From contig JAUVCU010000003.1 of NCBI GenBank assembly GCA_030590715.1, positions 1-21,300 on the forward strand: a stretch of 21,300 nucleotides of DNA. The letters run 5' to 3'. Position 1 is the stretch's first letter. Every line of letters starts with the position of its first letter. Made by a program: the position numbers and the translations under genes. The stretch is from Lentisphaeria bacterium. GTDB lineage: Bacteria > Verrucomicrobiota > Lentisphaeria > Victivallales > JAUVCU01. Shown in pieces: positions 14,013-21,300 of the stretch. Under the pieces are notes generated by a model, which searched no databases, was not told the DNA's origin, and worked only from the letters and a program-made list of their open reading frames with translations.

Positions 14013-14830
14013 AAATAAAAACAGAAGAATTGGATAATGGAAATCTCACTATAAACTCAGAGTTTGCAGAGCTTTTGAAATCAAATGGGATTACAACAGC
14101 AGAAAAGCTTTTTAATATAGAGAGTGATACAGTAAAGGCGATTGTGAAGGAACGGGGAACATCACGTGCATTTTTGCAGGATGGTGATTCTTCTGTCGAA
14201 GTTTTCATAAAACGATATTCTCCAGTCCCATTAAAAGAAAAGTTGAAACTTAAGCTTTTTAGAAAGCCGGCTACGGCTGACGCATACGATGAATGGCGCG
14301 CTATCAATATTTTCCATGAGAATGACCTCAATACAATGGTTCCAATTGCTGTGGCAAAATTCGGAGACAAAACCTGTAACTTGACCCTTGGTATTCAAGA
14401 TTATGTTCGGGCATCGGAATTATTCGAGTCTTTTACAGAGAAAGACTCTGAGCGTAAAAAGAACCTTCTAAAAAATATTGCAGAGTTGTCGGGTCAAATG
14501 CATGCTTTAAAGCTGGCTCATCAAGACCTGTACCTTGTGCACCTCTTTGTTCGCGAGTCTGAAAATGATGCTGTTTACCTGATAGATCTTCAGCGTACAA
14601 TTGTTCAGAATAAAATGGACCGCAGATGGCATGTTAAAGATCTAGGACAATTGCTTTTCTCGGCAAAACCATTTCTCTGTGATGATGATATCTCTTATTT
14701 CTGGGATATTTACACCGGCATTACTGGACTTGATTTAAAAAATGACAAGTCTTTTATTAAGTCTGTCAAAGCAAAGGCCGAAAGAATTAAAAAAAGAGAT
14801 CAAAGAAAAGTCGCTAAAAGAAAGAAGTAG
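14009..14830 (+). CDS. Lipopolysaccharide core kinase, WaaP/Kdo kinase family
   Basis: This 273-aa protein has a protein-kinase-like fold and probably phosphorylates a sugar of the LPS core. Visible kinase elements are the ATP-site lysine in 'VFIKRYSP' (Lys68), an acidic helix residue in 'YDEWRAI' (Glu95), the catalytic loop 'HQDLYLVHLF' (His171, Asp173) and the metal site 'LIDLQR' (Asp193), followed by 'KDLGQLLFSA'. These match the HRDxYxxHF and IDLxR signatures of RfaP/WaaP. The C terminus is strongly basic (KKRDQRKVAKRKK), suiting a membrane-surface enzyme. It overlaps the glycosyltransferase by 4 bases, so the two act together. A short AT hairpin (14862-14877) downstream is too weak to call a terminator. 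Confidence 0.88.
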   Translation: MKIKTEELDNGNLTINSEFAELLKSNGITTAEKLFNIESDTVKAIVKERGTSRAFLQDGDSSVEVFIKRYSPVPLKEKLKLKLFRKPATADAYDEWRAINIFHENDLNTMVPIAVAKFGDKTCNLTLGIQDYVRASELFESFTEKDSERKKNLLKNIAELSGQMHALKLAHQDLYLVHLFVRESENDAVYLIDLQRTIVQNKMDRRWHVKDLGQLLFSAKPFLCDDDISYFWDIYTGITGLDLKNDKSFIKSVKAKAERIKKRDQRKVAKRKK

Positions 14831-14896
14831 AACCGCTCATGGCAACTTGAATATAATCATCTGTTTTATCTAAAACATTTGGTTATATTTTTATTC

Positions 14897-14914
14897 TTGT
14901 TTTTCCAAAAACAA
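14897..14914. repeat. Perfect 18-bp palindrome upstream of the Hpt-like gene
   Basis: TTGTTTTT and AAAAACAA face each other across CC. With only two central bases it cannot form a tight RNA hairpin without opening the last pair, so a dimeric protein site is the more natural reading. A TATAAT lies at 14928-14933, but with no good -35. The rest of 14831-15027 is AT-rich with pyrimidine runs and holds no gene. Confidence 0.4.
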
Positions 14915-15027
14915 TCATGTTTTCACCTATAATAGCTCTCTTTTCTCTCTTTCTTCTAGTTTTTGTCTCTGTAAGTTTCTTTAACTTAATACGTTGTGAA
15001 CCTTTGAAGAAAATGTGGAAAAAATGT

Positions 15028-15058
15028 TGGTTTCCTATTCCCAAACCACTTTTTTTTT
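15028..15058 (+). terminator. Weak terminator abutting the Hpt-like gene promoter
   Basis: Stem TGGTTT (15028-15033) / AAACCA (15043-15048), loop of 9, C, then nine T (15050-15058). The T run ends exactly at the TG of the following extended -10 promoter. It could stop readthrough from the LPS genes or from a promoter near 14928. Confidence 0.5.
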
Positions 15059-15066
15059 GATATAAT
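15038..15066 (+). promoter_or_regulatory. Extended -10 promoter of the Hpt-like gene
   Basis: TTCCCA (15038-15043), 17 bases, then TATAAT (15061-15066) with TG at 15058-15059, one base before it. The -10 is perfect and the extension is present. Transcription would start near 15073. Confidence 0.65.
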
Positions 15067-15117
15067 TTGTATTCCGCTAGGTAATATTATTAATAAGTTT
15101 TTATGGGAAGTTTTGTT

Positions 15118-15471
15118 ATGACTAATGCAGTATTGGATCTGGGTATGATCAATGATCTTGAAGAAATGGTCGCAGTTGATGAGTTGTTTATCAGTAATTA
15201 TCTAAGTTGCTATTTTGAAAAGGCTGAAAAGCTGTATGAAGAAGCTAAAGAAGCCTTTGGCGCAAATAACAAACAAAAAGCAATCACGACACTTTCTGAT
15301 CTTAGATCGACCAGCTTAACATCTGGGGCTCGTGAATTGGCGAAAGAAACTGAAGATTTTGAAAATATTGTAAAAGGGAATGATGACGTTGATCATGCAA
15401 CTCATCTAGATGTGCTTAGTCGCACATTTCAGAAAACTCGTGACGAAGCAAAGCGCCTTGGCTTTCTATAA
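15118..15471 (+). CDS. Hpt-like four-helix protein without the phospho-histidine
   Basis: This 117-aa all-helical soluble protein resembles histidine phosphotransfer (Hpt) domains: 'FISNYLSCYFEKAEKLYEEAKEAFGANNK' in the position of helices B and C, then 'AITTLSDLRSTSLTSGARELAKETEDFE'. Hpt proteins carry H-x-L-K-G-S/A-S-x-x-x-G-A at that point. Here the register gives Ser60-Asp-Leu-Arg-Ser-Thr-Ser-Leu-Thr-Ser-Gly70-Ala71, so the phosphorylated His is Ser and the Lys is Arg. It would not accept phosphate by the usual route. ATG 15103 is in frame upstream, but GGGAAG (15105-15110) is spaced for 15118. It has its own promoter and terminator, so is monocistronic, and no histidine kinase or response regulator is nearby. 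The fold call is an inference. Confidence 0.7.
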   Translation: MTNAVLDLGMINDLEEMVAVDELFISNYLSCYFEKAEKLYEEAKEAFGANNKQKAITTLSDLRSTSLTSGARELAKETEDFENIVKGNDDVDHATHLDVLSRTFQKTRDEAKRLGFL

Positions 15472-15487
15472 ATCTTGTTGAGTTTTA

Positions 15488-15516
15488 GTCACCCGGGGAG
15501 GGGTGACCTTTTTTTT
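15488..15516 (+). terminator. Intrinsic terminator after the Hpt-like gene
   Basis: Strong stem GTCACCC (15488-15494) / GGGTGAC (15501-15507), loop GGGGAG, then C and eight T (15509-15516), 17 bases after the stop codon. Confidence 0.92.
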
Positions 15517-15576
15517 GCCCGCGATATAGGGTTATTATGGAATTTGTCTTTCGGTTAGGAACTTTGATTTACTTTA

Positions 15577-15614
15577 TAAAAAAAGACTGGTGGAGTTTTC
15601 TCCAACCAGTCTTT
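15577..15614 (-). terminator. Minus-strand intrinsic terminator in a gene-free region
   Basis: A 10-bp stem AAAGACTGGT (15582-15591) / ACCAGTCTTT (15605-15614), a single bulged A, and a further 4-bp stem GGAG/CTCC closing a TTTT loop. Read on the minus strand it is followed by seven T (15578-15584). On the plus strand only CTTTAATATTTT follows, and the plus-strand gene before it already has its own terminator, so minus is the likely direction. No minus-strand protein gene lies upstream of it. Confidence 0.75.
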
Positions 15615-15750
15615 AATATTTTATGGTGAGCTGATTTAAGTTTAAACCCGGCTCATTATCTCTTCTAAAAAATGTTTTATCGCTTAAGTAAGTGCTATTC
15701 GACAGCCCCCACCATTAACTTCGAAAGATCAATGGCTGTGCCTGGACGGT
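15577..15750 (-). ncRNA. Candidate small RNA on the minus strand
   Basis: This is inferred from an orphan minus-strand terminator. A plausible promoter lies upstream on the minus strand: TTGTAT (15781-15786) and TATTTA (15757-15762), 18 bases apart, giving a start near 15750 and a product of about 170 nt. The interval contains two further hairpins, ACAGCC (15702-15707) / GGCTGT (15734-15739), with CCATT/AATGG as an alternative inner stem beside a C/G-rich bulge, and TGAGC (15627-15631) / GCTCA (15651-15655). No long ORF is present. It does not match tmRNA, SRP RNA, RNase P or 6S in any way I can recognise. The remainder of the gap (15763-16014) holds only a small hairpin GACAT/ATGTC at 15913-15925. 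Confidence 0.35.
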
Positions 15751-15972
15751 TTTGAATAAATAGAAAAAAGTCAAAATCAAATACAATCTTAAAGACTCAT
15801 TAATCATATTCTAAATTCATCTCGGGAAGTGAAGTATGATCTACCTGTCATAGCTCTTGGGTTACATCTGTACGGATACGTTGTCGGTTTTTATTTCTCT
15901 TTTTATCAAGCAGACATAAAATGTCCATATGCTCACCTTATTCTGTATCTAAACTAAAAAGAAACCGTGCAA

Positions 15973-16001
15973 TTTATGTGAGGCATGATAAATAGTATTA
16001 T
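15973..16001 (+). promoter_or_regulatory. Weak candidate promoter for the addB-like gene
   Basis: TTTATG (15973-15978) and TATTAT (15996-16001), 17 bases apart, would start transcription just before the GGGAG Shine-Dalgarno at 16015-16019. The -35 match is poor. Confidence 0.25.
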
Positions 16002-16025
16002 TATTAATAATATTGGGAGTTTTTG

Positions 16026-18854
16026 ATGCATATAGTAAGGGAATTTCTCGGCTGGGATTTGCCGATCGTAAAGCTTGCGGTTAAAAAGCTTATTGGGCTT
16101 TGGGATGGCTCAACATTGGACTTGAGTCATATTCTTGTTGTTGTTCCGACAAAACAGTCGGGCCGTAGGCTAAGGGAAGGAATTGCCAGATATGCGGCTC
16201 AAAGAAATGCTGGGGTTTTACCTCCTCAAACGGTGACTCCGGACTTTTTTATCCGCCCCGAAAACTCGCCGGTAAAAGTTGCGACCGCAATTGAATCGAC
16301 CGCAGCCTGGGCTGAAGTGTTGATGGGGGTAGATCTAGACAATTTCATCTCCCTTTTTCCTAAGAAACCGGAAAATCAGAATGACCCTAAGTGGGCTCTT
16401 GGTCTGACGGAGAAGATCTCGAAACTGCGGACGCTTCTTTCAGAAAATGGTTTGATTCTTAAAGATGTAGCCGGGAAATGCTCGGAACTGGTTGAAGAGT
16501 CGGAACGCTGGATCGACATGGCCGGCCTTGAAAAGCTGTATCTTAAGAAATTATCAGATGCAGGCCTGGAAGATGTACACGTTGCGAAAATAAAATACCT
16601 TGCTCAGAATATTGATTTGACGGGCATTGACCGGATTATTGTGCTTGCTGTTCCTGACCCGACTCCGTTTTCGCTGAAAGCTATTGAAAAAGCAGCTGGT
16701 CAAATGACCGTTGAAGTCTGGATTCACGCTCCCGAAAATATGACGGACTCATTTGATAAATGGGGAAGGCCTGTCCCTTCATTCTGGGAAAAGGAAAATA
16801 TTATTTTCCCGGAAGGGAAGGAGTTTATCAGGCTTCGTGGTGATGCTCAGGCCCAAAGCGATGATGTGATAAATATTCTTCTTGAGCAGCAGCGGGCTCT
16901 CGATGTTTCCGAATTTGCGATCGCCGCTCCTAATGCGAACCTGCTTTCATATATCGAGAAGTCGTTCATGCCTTATGGTGTGGAAGTTTACGATCCGGCC
17001 GGAGAATCAATCACTTTGAATTCTATGTTTCACCTGGTTAAGACTATGGGAGATCTTTGTTCAAATAAACAATACGATTCATGGTCAGCTCTGCTGAGGA
17101 ATTCCGATATGATCAGGCATATTTCAGCTAAAAACAGGAATTTTGATCCGGTTAGAATGTTGACTCAGCTGGACCGCTTTCAGAATATGCACATGCCCGA
17201 TTCAATGAAAGATATCTCATTTTTTCTTGACCGGTACAAAGACGGTGCTTTTGAAGATCTTAAGTCTTCCCATGCTGAAATTTTGACGTTTATCAAATTA
17301 TTTGAAAAATCTCGTCCTATTGAGTTTGTGCGGAGCTTCCTGGGCGAAGTTTATAAAAACATCAAAGTCGATACTTCGCTGTGGGGAAATACCAAGCAGA
17401 GTGATACAGCACAGGTTATCAACAATGTTCTTGAAGATATGGACAGTCCGGTTTTTGGAGATCTGTTTATGTCATCAGAATTGCAGATGGAAATCCTATT
17501 CAAAGTTCTTAAATCAAAAAGCATTTACCCGGATCATGCCGAGCGGGCTGTTCCAATTCAGGGATGGCTTGAGATGCCGTGGGAAGATGCAGAAATTCTT
17601 ATTATTGCAGGAATGAACGAAGGTTTTGTTCCTGATTCTATTGTCGGAGATATTTTCCTGCCGGATCTGCCGCGAGAGAAACTTGGTGTTACGAATAACT
17701 CCAGCCGCTTTGCCCGTGATAGTTACCTGTTGACATCTATGATAAATTCACGGCCACAAGGCGGGGTATACTGTATTGTCGGAAAAAATGATGTGTCGGG
17801 AGATCCGCTCAAACCCTCACGACTTCTTCTTCGCTGTTCCGATGAAGAACTGCTGGACCGTGCTAATATGCTGTTCCAGGAGGTTTCGGAAACTGAACGT
17901 GAGATTATTACTCCGGAACATCAATGGAAGCTCGCTCCAAAATTAGGCGGAAATGTTAAACACATGTCGGCGACAGCATTTAAAGATTATCTGAAATGCC
18001 CATTCCGTTTTTATCTGAAGCGCGTGTTGAAGATGGAACATATTGATGACCGCAAAACGGAAGCGGACGCAATGGAGTTCGGTAACGCCTGCCATATCCC
18101 ACTTGAGCTTTTCGGGAAAAGTGAGGAGCTGAGGGAATGCCAGGATCCGTTTGTGATTGCGGCTTTTCTTCAGGAGCAGGCGGAGATCTTTATGAAGAAT
18201 AAATTTGGTAACGATCTGCCGCTAGCTTTGACTGTTCAGCTCGATACCATCAAAAAACGTCTTGGCAGAGTTGCCGAGGTGGAAGTTCAATTGAGAAGTG
18301 ACGGTTGGAAAACTCTGGAGACTGAGTACGAGATCGGTGGTGGTGAAGGTGTCGTGATAAATGGGATGCTGATTGTAGGTAAAATTGACCGCATTGATAT
18401 TCGCGATGGCGTCATCAGGATTATTGATTACAAAACTTCGGATTCAGCAACCGATCCGCTCAAAGCTCACGTTAAACGAGCAAATGATGATACGGCAGAC
18501 TACGCTTTCTTTGAACAGGACGGAAAAGATAAATGCTGGACAGATCTTCAGTTGCCTCTTTATCACGTTTTGCTGGATATGGACCCGCGTTTTAAAAAGT
18601 ACGAAAAGCATTGCGGATATTTTATGATCCCGAAAGCGTTGGAAGAAACGGGTGTCAGTTTCTGGAAAGAACTGGATGCCGATTATCTTGACCATGCAAA
18701 AGTGTGTATTGACAAAGTAATTGATAATATTTGCGGGGAGGTTTTCTGGCCGCCTGCGGAAAAAGTTGCTTTTGATGATTTTGAAGGCCTTCATACGGGC
18801 AGTTTGAAAGATGTTGTTGATATATCTATTTTTGAAAATGTGGAGGTGAAATAA
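16026..18854 (+). CDS. AddB-like PD-(D/E)XK exonuclease subunit
   Basis: This 942-aa protein is probably the B subunit of an AddAB/RecBCD-type helicase-nuclease that resects double-strand breaks. The N-terminal part resembles a UvrD-like fold without ATPase activity: where Walker A should be it reads 'VVVPTKQSGRRL' (about 38-49). The C-terminal RecB-family nuclease starts at 'MSATAFKDYLKCPFRFYL' (Cys658), with 'EFGNACHIPLE' (His690), 'GKIDRID' (Asp788) and 'IIDYKTS' (Asp801, Lys803). AddB proteins usually have three more cysteines at the C terminus for a 4Fe-4S cluster; here that region reads 'GEVFWPPAEKVAFDDFEGLH' with no cysteine, so the cluster is probably absent. A TTG lies just upstream, but ATG 16026 is 6 bases after GGGAG. 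It overlaps the next gene by one base. Confidence 0.88.
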   Translation: MHIVREFLGWDLPIVKLAVKKLIGLWDGSTLDLSHILVVVPTKQSGRRLREGIARYAAQRNAGVLPPQTVTPDFFIRPENSPVKVATAIESTAAWAEVLMGVDLDNFISLFPKKPENQNDPKWALGLTEKISKLRTLLSENGLILKDVAGKCSELVEESERWIDMAGLEKLYLKKLSDAGLEDVHVAKIKYLAQNIDLTGIDRIIVLAVPDPTPFSLKAIEKAAGQMTVEVWIHAPENMTDSFDKWGRPVPSFWEKENIIFPEGKEFIRLRGDAQAQSDDVINILLEQQRALDVSEFAIAAPNANLLSYIEKSFMPYGVEVYDPAGESITLNSMFHLVKTMGDLCSNKQYDSWSALLRNSDMIRHISAKNRNFDPVRMLTQLDRFQNMHMPDSMKDISFFLDRYKDGAFEDLKSSHAEILTFIKLFEKSRPIEFVRSFLGEVYKNIKVDTSLWGNTKQSDTAQVINNVLEDMDSPVFGDLFMSSELQMEILFKVLKSKSIYPDHAERAVPIQGWLEMPWEDAEILIIAGMNEGFVPDSIVGDIFLPDLPREKLGVTNNSSRFARDSYLLTSMINSRPQGGVYCIVGKNDVSGDPLKPSRLLLRCSDEELLDRANMLFQEVSETEREIITPEHQWKLAPKLGGNVKHMSATAFKDYLKCPFRFYLKRVLKMEHIDDRKTEADAMEFGNACHIPLELFGKSEELRECQDPFVIAAFLQEQAEIFMKNKFGNDLPLALTVQLDTIKKRLGRVAEVEVQLRSDGWKTLETEYEIGGGEGVVINGMLIVGKIDRIDIRDGVIRIIDYKTSDSATDPLKAHVKRANDDTADYAFFEQDGKDKCWTDLQLPLYHVLLDMDPRFKKYEKHCGYFMIPKALEETGVSFWKELDADYLDHAKVCIDKVIDNICGEVFWPPAEKVAFDDFEGLHTGSLKDVVDISIFENVEVK

Positions 18855-21300
18855 TGGAAAACTATAAGCTTCCACGCATTGAGATAAAGAACGAAGTTAT
18901 CTCCGCATCGGCGGGAACCGGAAAGACATTTAACCTTGCGGTTCGTTATATAAAGCTGTTGTTGGCTGGCGTTAAGCCGGAAACAATCGTGGCTCTTACC
19001 TTTTCACGCAAAGCCGCAGGTGAGATCTTTGACAGAATTATTCTGCTTATGGGCAGCTGGATCTCCGACAAAGAAAAGTTTAACAACGAAGCACTGGGCT
19101 TTGGAATCGCAGTTGAGTATCACTCTAAACTTCTACCGGTATTGCGTCTTGTTTTGGATTCTATTCATAAACTACCGATCGGAACGCTGGATAGCTTTTT
19201 CGTGCGGATTATTCAGACTTTCCCGTTCGAGTTCGGATTGAGTGGTGATTTTGAAATTATTGATGATCTGATGCTTGAACAGGCAAAAGAAAAAGTGTTT
19301 AAACACATTTTATGGAATAAAGCCCGCGGGGCTGATGCCGACAGCTTTCTTGAAGAGTTCAAACTTGCGACGTATGGAACGGAAGAAAAAACACTCTACA
19401 AACAGCTTCACGGATTTGTGGATAGCAATCACAGTGCGTTTCTGGAAACACAGGGCGGGAGTGAATGGGGCTCTGAAAATGCAATCTGGTCGGGTGGATG
19501 TGATTTGATGTCGGTTAACATTGATCCGGAGAAAGAAGTAGCAAAGCTTCGCGCTGTTTTTGAACCGCTCCAACCTATCAAAAAGGGCGAAAAGTTCACG
19601 CCGTTTTTTGATATTGCGGAAAGTTTCAGCCCGAAATCATTCATGCCGAAAAGCATCAGTGCGTTTTTTATGGGAAATCTTTTGGAAGCATTGCCGGATC
19701 TTGAAGCGGGAATCAGCGATATCAAAGGTTATAATAAGGGAAAGAGCAATCTTGAACTGGATGTGGTTCAGTGCGAAATGCTGGCCCGCGTTATCAAACA
19801 TATTCTAAAATGTATGATTCAGAATGCACAGAGCAAGTCGGCAGGTATTTATCATCTGCTTAAGCGATACGAATCTGCCTACGACCGTTTTTTCCGCAAA
19901 AATGGAAAACTGACTTTCGGAGATGTTCTGCACATCTTATCCCCAGCCGGAGATAACGATCTGCCCGTTCTGACAAATAAAGTTTCTGAAGACGATAAAC
20001 TGTTTATTGATTACCGTTTGGACAGCACGTTTAATCACTGGATGCTCGACGAATTTCAGGACACCAGTTATGCGCAATGGATGGTGATCCGAAATCTGAT
20101 CGACGAAGTGATGATGGACGAGGAGAATAAAAGCTTCTTCTACGTTGGCGATACGAAGCAGGCTATTTACGGATGGCGTGGCGGTGATGCCAGCCTTTTT
20201 GATTACATCCACAACGATATAAATTCGCGTATCGGTAACCTTGAGATGAAAACACTGAGCGATTCGTGGCGGTCCGGTCCGGAAGTTATCGACACGGTGA
20301 ACAATGTCTTCAGCGGAATGAAAAATGAAGCTAAAACGCGTGTGGAAGCTGATTACATCGAGCAATGGAAATGGCCGGAGCACAATGCCAAGCGTAAAGA
20401 TATTGTCGGCTATTCTTCTCTTATCGAGATGGTGAACAAAGATAAACTAAAGGCATCTCAGATATTCGAGAACAAGATCAATATTATTGCGGATGAGGTT
20501 AAAAAGATCGATCCGTTTAACCGTGGAATGAGCGTGGCGGTTCTGGTGCGCAGTAATGCCAAAGGAAAAGACACGGCGCAGCTTCTGGAGAAGCATGGCA
20601 TCGCGACAGCGTTGGAAGGTAACTTTTCGCTGGACGACAACGACGTGGTAAAAGCATTGCTATCGCTGATCAAGTTTGCCGAGCATCCGGGAGATATTTT
20701 TGCATGGCAGCACATTTTGATGACACCGTTTACTAAACTGATGAGAAGTCGTTCGAAAGTTTCTCTTGAGCTGCTGGATGATATCTACAATCACGGATTC
20801 GCGTTTCTGATTCAGAAATGGACGCTCCGCCTGCGAAAAGAGGTTGGAATCGAACTGAATGCTTTTTGCGCAAGTCGAGTTGATGAACTGATCTCTGTCG
20901 CGCAACGATTTGATTCGGCGGGAAACAAAAGCTGTATTGATTTCATTGATGTGGTGAAAAACTATAAAGTTCCCGGCAATTCATCGGAGCAGGCGGTTCA
21001 GATTCTTACCGTTCACAAATCGAAGGGGCTGGAATACGATATTGTCTTTATGCCCGAATTGAATGAACGAAGTTCAATAACGTCTTCGGATCTGTCGGGA
21101 ATTAAGATCAAGAAAAGTGAAGAACGTGCGGCGCAATGGGCAACACTGCTTCCGAAGAGAGAGATAGCATTAAAGGATGAAACACTTGCTGAGTTTGTTG
21201 ATGAACTGGATAAGTCAAATTTCTACGAATCGCTTTGTGTTCTGTACGTTGGAATGACGCGTGCGGCGAAAGCTTTGTATATGCTGGTCGATCCGCCGCC
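18854..21300 (+). CDS. AddA-like UvrD/REP-family helicase, 3'-partial
   Basis: The frame is open from ATG 18854 to the window end (815 codons visible) with no stop, so the gene continues beyond. It is a superfamily 1 DNA helicase and partner of the upstream nuclease. Motifs in order are Walker A 'SASAGTGKT' (17-25), Ia 'ALTFSRKAAGEI', II 'LDEFQDTS' (Asp399-Glu400), III 'VGDTKQAIYGWRGGD' (431-445), IV 'SDSWRSG', V 'ILTVHKSKGLEYDIVF' (717-732) and VI 'LYVGMTRAAKAL' (797-808). All are intact, so it is the active motor. In AddA a second RecB-type nuclease domain would follow motif VI; it is outside the window. The start overlaps the nuclease stop (TAATG), with GGAGG 7 bases upstream, implying coupled translation of a 1:1 complex. 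Confidence 0.93.
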   Translation, partial: MENYKLPRIEIKNEVISASAGTGKTFNLAVRYIKLLLAGVKPETIVALTFSRKAAGEIFDRIILLMGSWISDKEKFNNEALGFGIAVEYHSKLLPVLRLVLDSIHKLPIGTLDSFFVRIIQTFPFEFGLSGDFEIIDDLMLEQAKEKVFKHILWNKARGADADSFLEEFKLATYGTEEKTLYKQLHGFVDSNHSAFLETQGGSEWGSENAIWSGGCDLMSVNIDPEKEVAKLRAVFEPLQPIKKGEKFTPFFDIAESFSPKSFMPKSISAFFMGNLLEALPDLEAGISDIKGYNKGKSNLELDVVQCEMLARVIKHILKCMIQNAQSKSAGIYHLLKRYESAYDRFFRKNGKLTFGDVLHILSPAGDNDLPVLTNKVSEDDKLFIDYRLDSTFNHWMLDEFQDTSYAQWMVIRNLIDEVMMDEENKSFFYVGDTKQAIYGWRGGDASLFDYIHNDINSRIGNLEMKTLSDSWRSGPEVIDTVNNVFSGMKNEAKTRVEADYIEQWKWPEHNAKRKDIVGYSSLIEMVNKDKLKASQIFENKINIIADEVKKIDPFNRGMSVAVLVRSNAKGKDTAQLLEKHGIATALEGNFSLDDNDVVKALLSLIKFAEHPGDIFAWQHILMTPFTKLMRSRSKVSLELLDDIYNHGFAFLIQKWTLRLRKEVGIELNAFCASRVDELISVAQRFDSAGNKSCIDFIDVVKNYKVPGNSSEQAVQILTVHKSKGLEYDIVFMPELNERSSITSSDLSGIKIKKSEERAAQWATLLPKREIALKDETLAEFVDELDKSNFYESLCVLYVGMTRAAKALYMLVDPP

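Noticed and set aside
14862..14880. TGTTTT/AAAACA hairpin after the LPS kinase as a terminator
   Set aside because: The stem is nearly all AT and only three T follow.
15621..15760. The structured region as a riboswitch or tmRNA
   Set aside because: I looked for FMN, TPP, cobalamin, c-di-GMP, glycine and tmRNA core sequences and found none; the terminator direction is also opposite to the downstream gene.
1..21300. CRISPR array, insertion sequence or prophage
   Set aside because: No regularly spaced repeats, no transposase or integrase frames, and no long terminal inverted repeats were seen.

Overview
The window looks like chromosomal DNA of a Gram-negative bacterium with moderately AT-rich DNA. 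It carries an LPS-core-type glycosyltransferase and sugar kinase, a type IV pilus retraction ATPase, and a Shine-Dalgarno ahead of most genes. The gene set would fit a PVC-group bacterium (for example Lentisphaerota), but no single marker here proves that, so taxonomy is a low-confidence inference. Most genes are recognisable core functions. I see no transposase, integrase, CRISPR array, tRNA or rRNA.

Layout. (1) 1-296 is the tail of a type I restriction R subunit. (2) 297-3897 is a riboflavin operon led by an FMN riboswitch and an intrinsic terminator: ribBA, ribH, nusB and ftsY, closed by a terminator. (3) 3949-8405 is ribD, ribE, an unrecognised 275-aa protein, pdxJ and pilT, ending at a strong terminator shared with the convergent obg. 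(4) 8407-9796, minus strand, holds obg and rpmA, each with its own signals. (5) 10095-12066 holds a metallophosphoesterase, a small lysine-rich protein behind a structured leader, and a convergent rRNA pseudouridine synthase. (6) 12168-14830 is rsmI, a WaaG-like glycosyltransferase and a WaaP-like kinase, tightly packed. (7) 15118-15471 is a small Hpt-like protein lacking the phospho-accepting histidine. (8) 15517-16025 has no gene but contains a minus-strand terminator, suggesting a small RNA. (9) 16026-21300 is an AddB-like nuclease and an AddA-like UvrD helicase; the helicase runs off the window.

How they work together. RibBA, RibD, RibH and RibE together cover the committed route from GTP and ribulose-5-phosphate to riboflavin, apart from the phosphatase step. 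FMN probably represses the first block through the riboswitch; ribD and ribE sit behind a terminator, and no second riboswitch is visible before them. NusB, FtsY, Obg, L27, RsmI and the pseudouridine synthase serve transcription, protein targeting and ribosome function. The GT/kinase pair probably decorates the LPS core. The last two genes form a RecBCD/AddAB-type double-strand-break processing pair.

No complete new defence or mobile system is evident. The observations most worth a second look are the candidate minus-strand small RNA, the Hpt domain without histidine, the insertion in the FMN riboswitch with its interchangeable terminator arms, the structured leader of the 71-aa protein, and the AddB homologue without a visible iron-sulphur cysteine set.
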